Part shown: one piece after another, positions 13,571 through 13,741 of the stretch
How positions within the stretch are numbered: the stretch's first letter is position 1
Layout of the letters: each line of letters opens with the position of its first letter
Source: an uncultured Prevotella sp.
GTDB lineage: Bacteria; Bacteroidota; Bacteroidia; Bacteroidales; Bacteroidaceae
Reading direction: 5' to 3'
Length of the DNA stretch: 13,741 bases
Assembly: GCA_937877685.1 (NCBI GenBank)
Contig: CALFGU010000006.1
Coordinates: forward strand, 1 to 13,741
Position numbers and translations under genes: made by a program
The notes under the pieces: model-generated
What the model was told of the DNA's origin: nothing
Databases searched by the model: none
Seen by the model: the letters and a program-made list of their open reading frames with translations, nothing else

Positions 13571-13592
13571 CTCCCCCTCCCCTTATTCACCC
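13571..13592 (+). other. C-rich tract between DUF1573 gene and folA
   Basis: CTCCCCCTCCCC (13571-13582) sits in the 46-bp gap and resembles one arm of the element at 1-143 (CCCCTCCCCCT at 119-129). The inverted partner is not visible here, so it is at most a decayed or partial copy. No promoter or terminator was recognised in this gap. Confidence 0.3.
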
Positions 13593-13613
13593 TCTAAAAA
13601 TCACATTCTATAT

Positions 13614-13741
13614 ATGGTCAACATCATTTGCGCTTTGGCAGAGAACAATGCCATTGGTTTTGAAAATCGTTTGCTTTACCGCCTCAGTAGCGACTTGCGC
13701 CGTTTCAAGGAATTGACTTCAGGGCACACCGTAATCATGGG
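13614..13741 (+). CDS. folA: Dihydrofolate reductase, 5' part only
   Basis: NADPH-dependent enzyme that reduces dihydrofolate to tetrahydrofolate. Only 42 codons plus two bases fall in the window; the gene runs off the right edge. The frame is not a long open frame within the window but reads clearly as DHFR: MVNIICALAENNAIG, then D27 in SSDLRRFKELT, and GHTVIMG, matching the substrate Asp and the first NADPH-binding region. Differences from the E. coli form are L21 for Pro, Y22 for Trp and S25 for Pro; variation at these sites may be common in this lineage. Tetrahydrofolate made here is the substrate of the fhs product, though the two genes are some 9.6 kb apart. It may be co-transcribed with the DUF1573 gene. 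Confidence 0.9.
   Translation, partial: MVNIICALAENNAIGFENRLLYRLSSDLRRFKELTSGHTVIM

Noticed and set aside
1..13741. CRISPR array, prophage, transposase, tRNA/rRNA or defence system
   Set aside because: All large frames are recognisable housekeeping or envelope genes. No regularly spaced repeats with unique spacers, cloverleaf sequence, integrase or toxin-like pair was seen on either strand.

Overview
The window looks like ordinary chromosome from a Bacteroidales bacterium, probably near Prevotellaceae. The evidence is (i) protein style: the FTHFS signature reads ATAQGLKMHGG, PrmA carries NPQMSFGTGHHATT, and there are a MenA menaquinone enzyme, an LpxK lipid A kinase and a secreted DUF1573 protein; (ii) promoter grammar: four intergenic sites match the Bacteroidetes -7 element TAnnTTTG, while Shine-Dalgarno sequences are largely absent and leaders are AT-rich. 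The species cannot be named from this sequence alone. Eleven complete genes and one truncated gene fill the window. No gap between genes exceeds about 240 bp, and I see no rRNA, tRNA, CRISPR array, transposase, phage gene or toxin-antitoxin pair.

Positions 1-214 hold a G/C-rich nested inverted-repeat element just upstream of prmA. Then, on the + strand: prmA (ribosomal protein L11 methylation), menA (menaquinone synthesis), fhs (one-carbon/folate metabolism, with its own promoter), birA (biotin protein ligase) and a MATE transporter only 3 bp behind birA. Between the converging MATE and purA genes lies a structured 195-bp region ending in a 15-bp stem that should terminate transcription both ways.

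On the - strand, in transcription order, are sppA, lpxK, punA and purA. sppA-lpxK-punA is very tight (27-bp gap, then a 17-bp overlap); purA follows after 92 bp. The set joins envelope quality control (SppA), lipid A phosphorylation (LpxK) and purine salvage and synthesis (PunA, PurA). exoA, a DNA-repair nuclease, is also on the - strand but upstream of sppA, separated by 216 bp that contain the sppA promoter region.

Finally, a compact divergent promoter region separates exoA from a + strand gene for an exported DUF1573 protein, followed by the first 42 codons of folA (dihydrofolate reductase), cut by the window edge.

I did not find a new multi-gene system. The better leads are non-coding: a covarying inverted-repeat element at the left edge; two exact-tandem 21-bp repeats abutting the sppA -7 element; 9-nt and 7-nt periodic repeats in front of menA and birA; and a multi-hairpin convergent spacer. 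At protein level, PunA has Asp where human PNP has Asn243, PurA departs from the family QWGDEGKG signature, LpxK has a shortened membrane-anchor end, and the folA product has Tyr at the Trp22 position.
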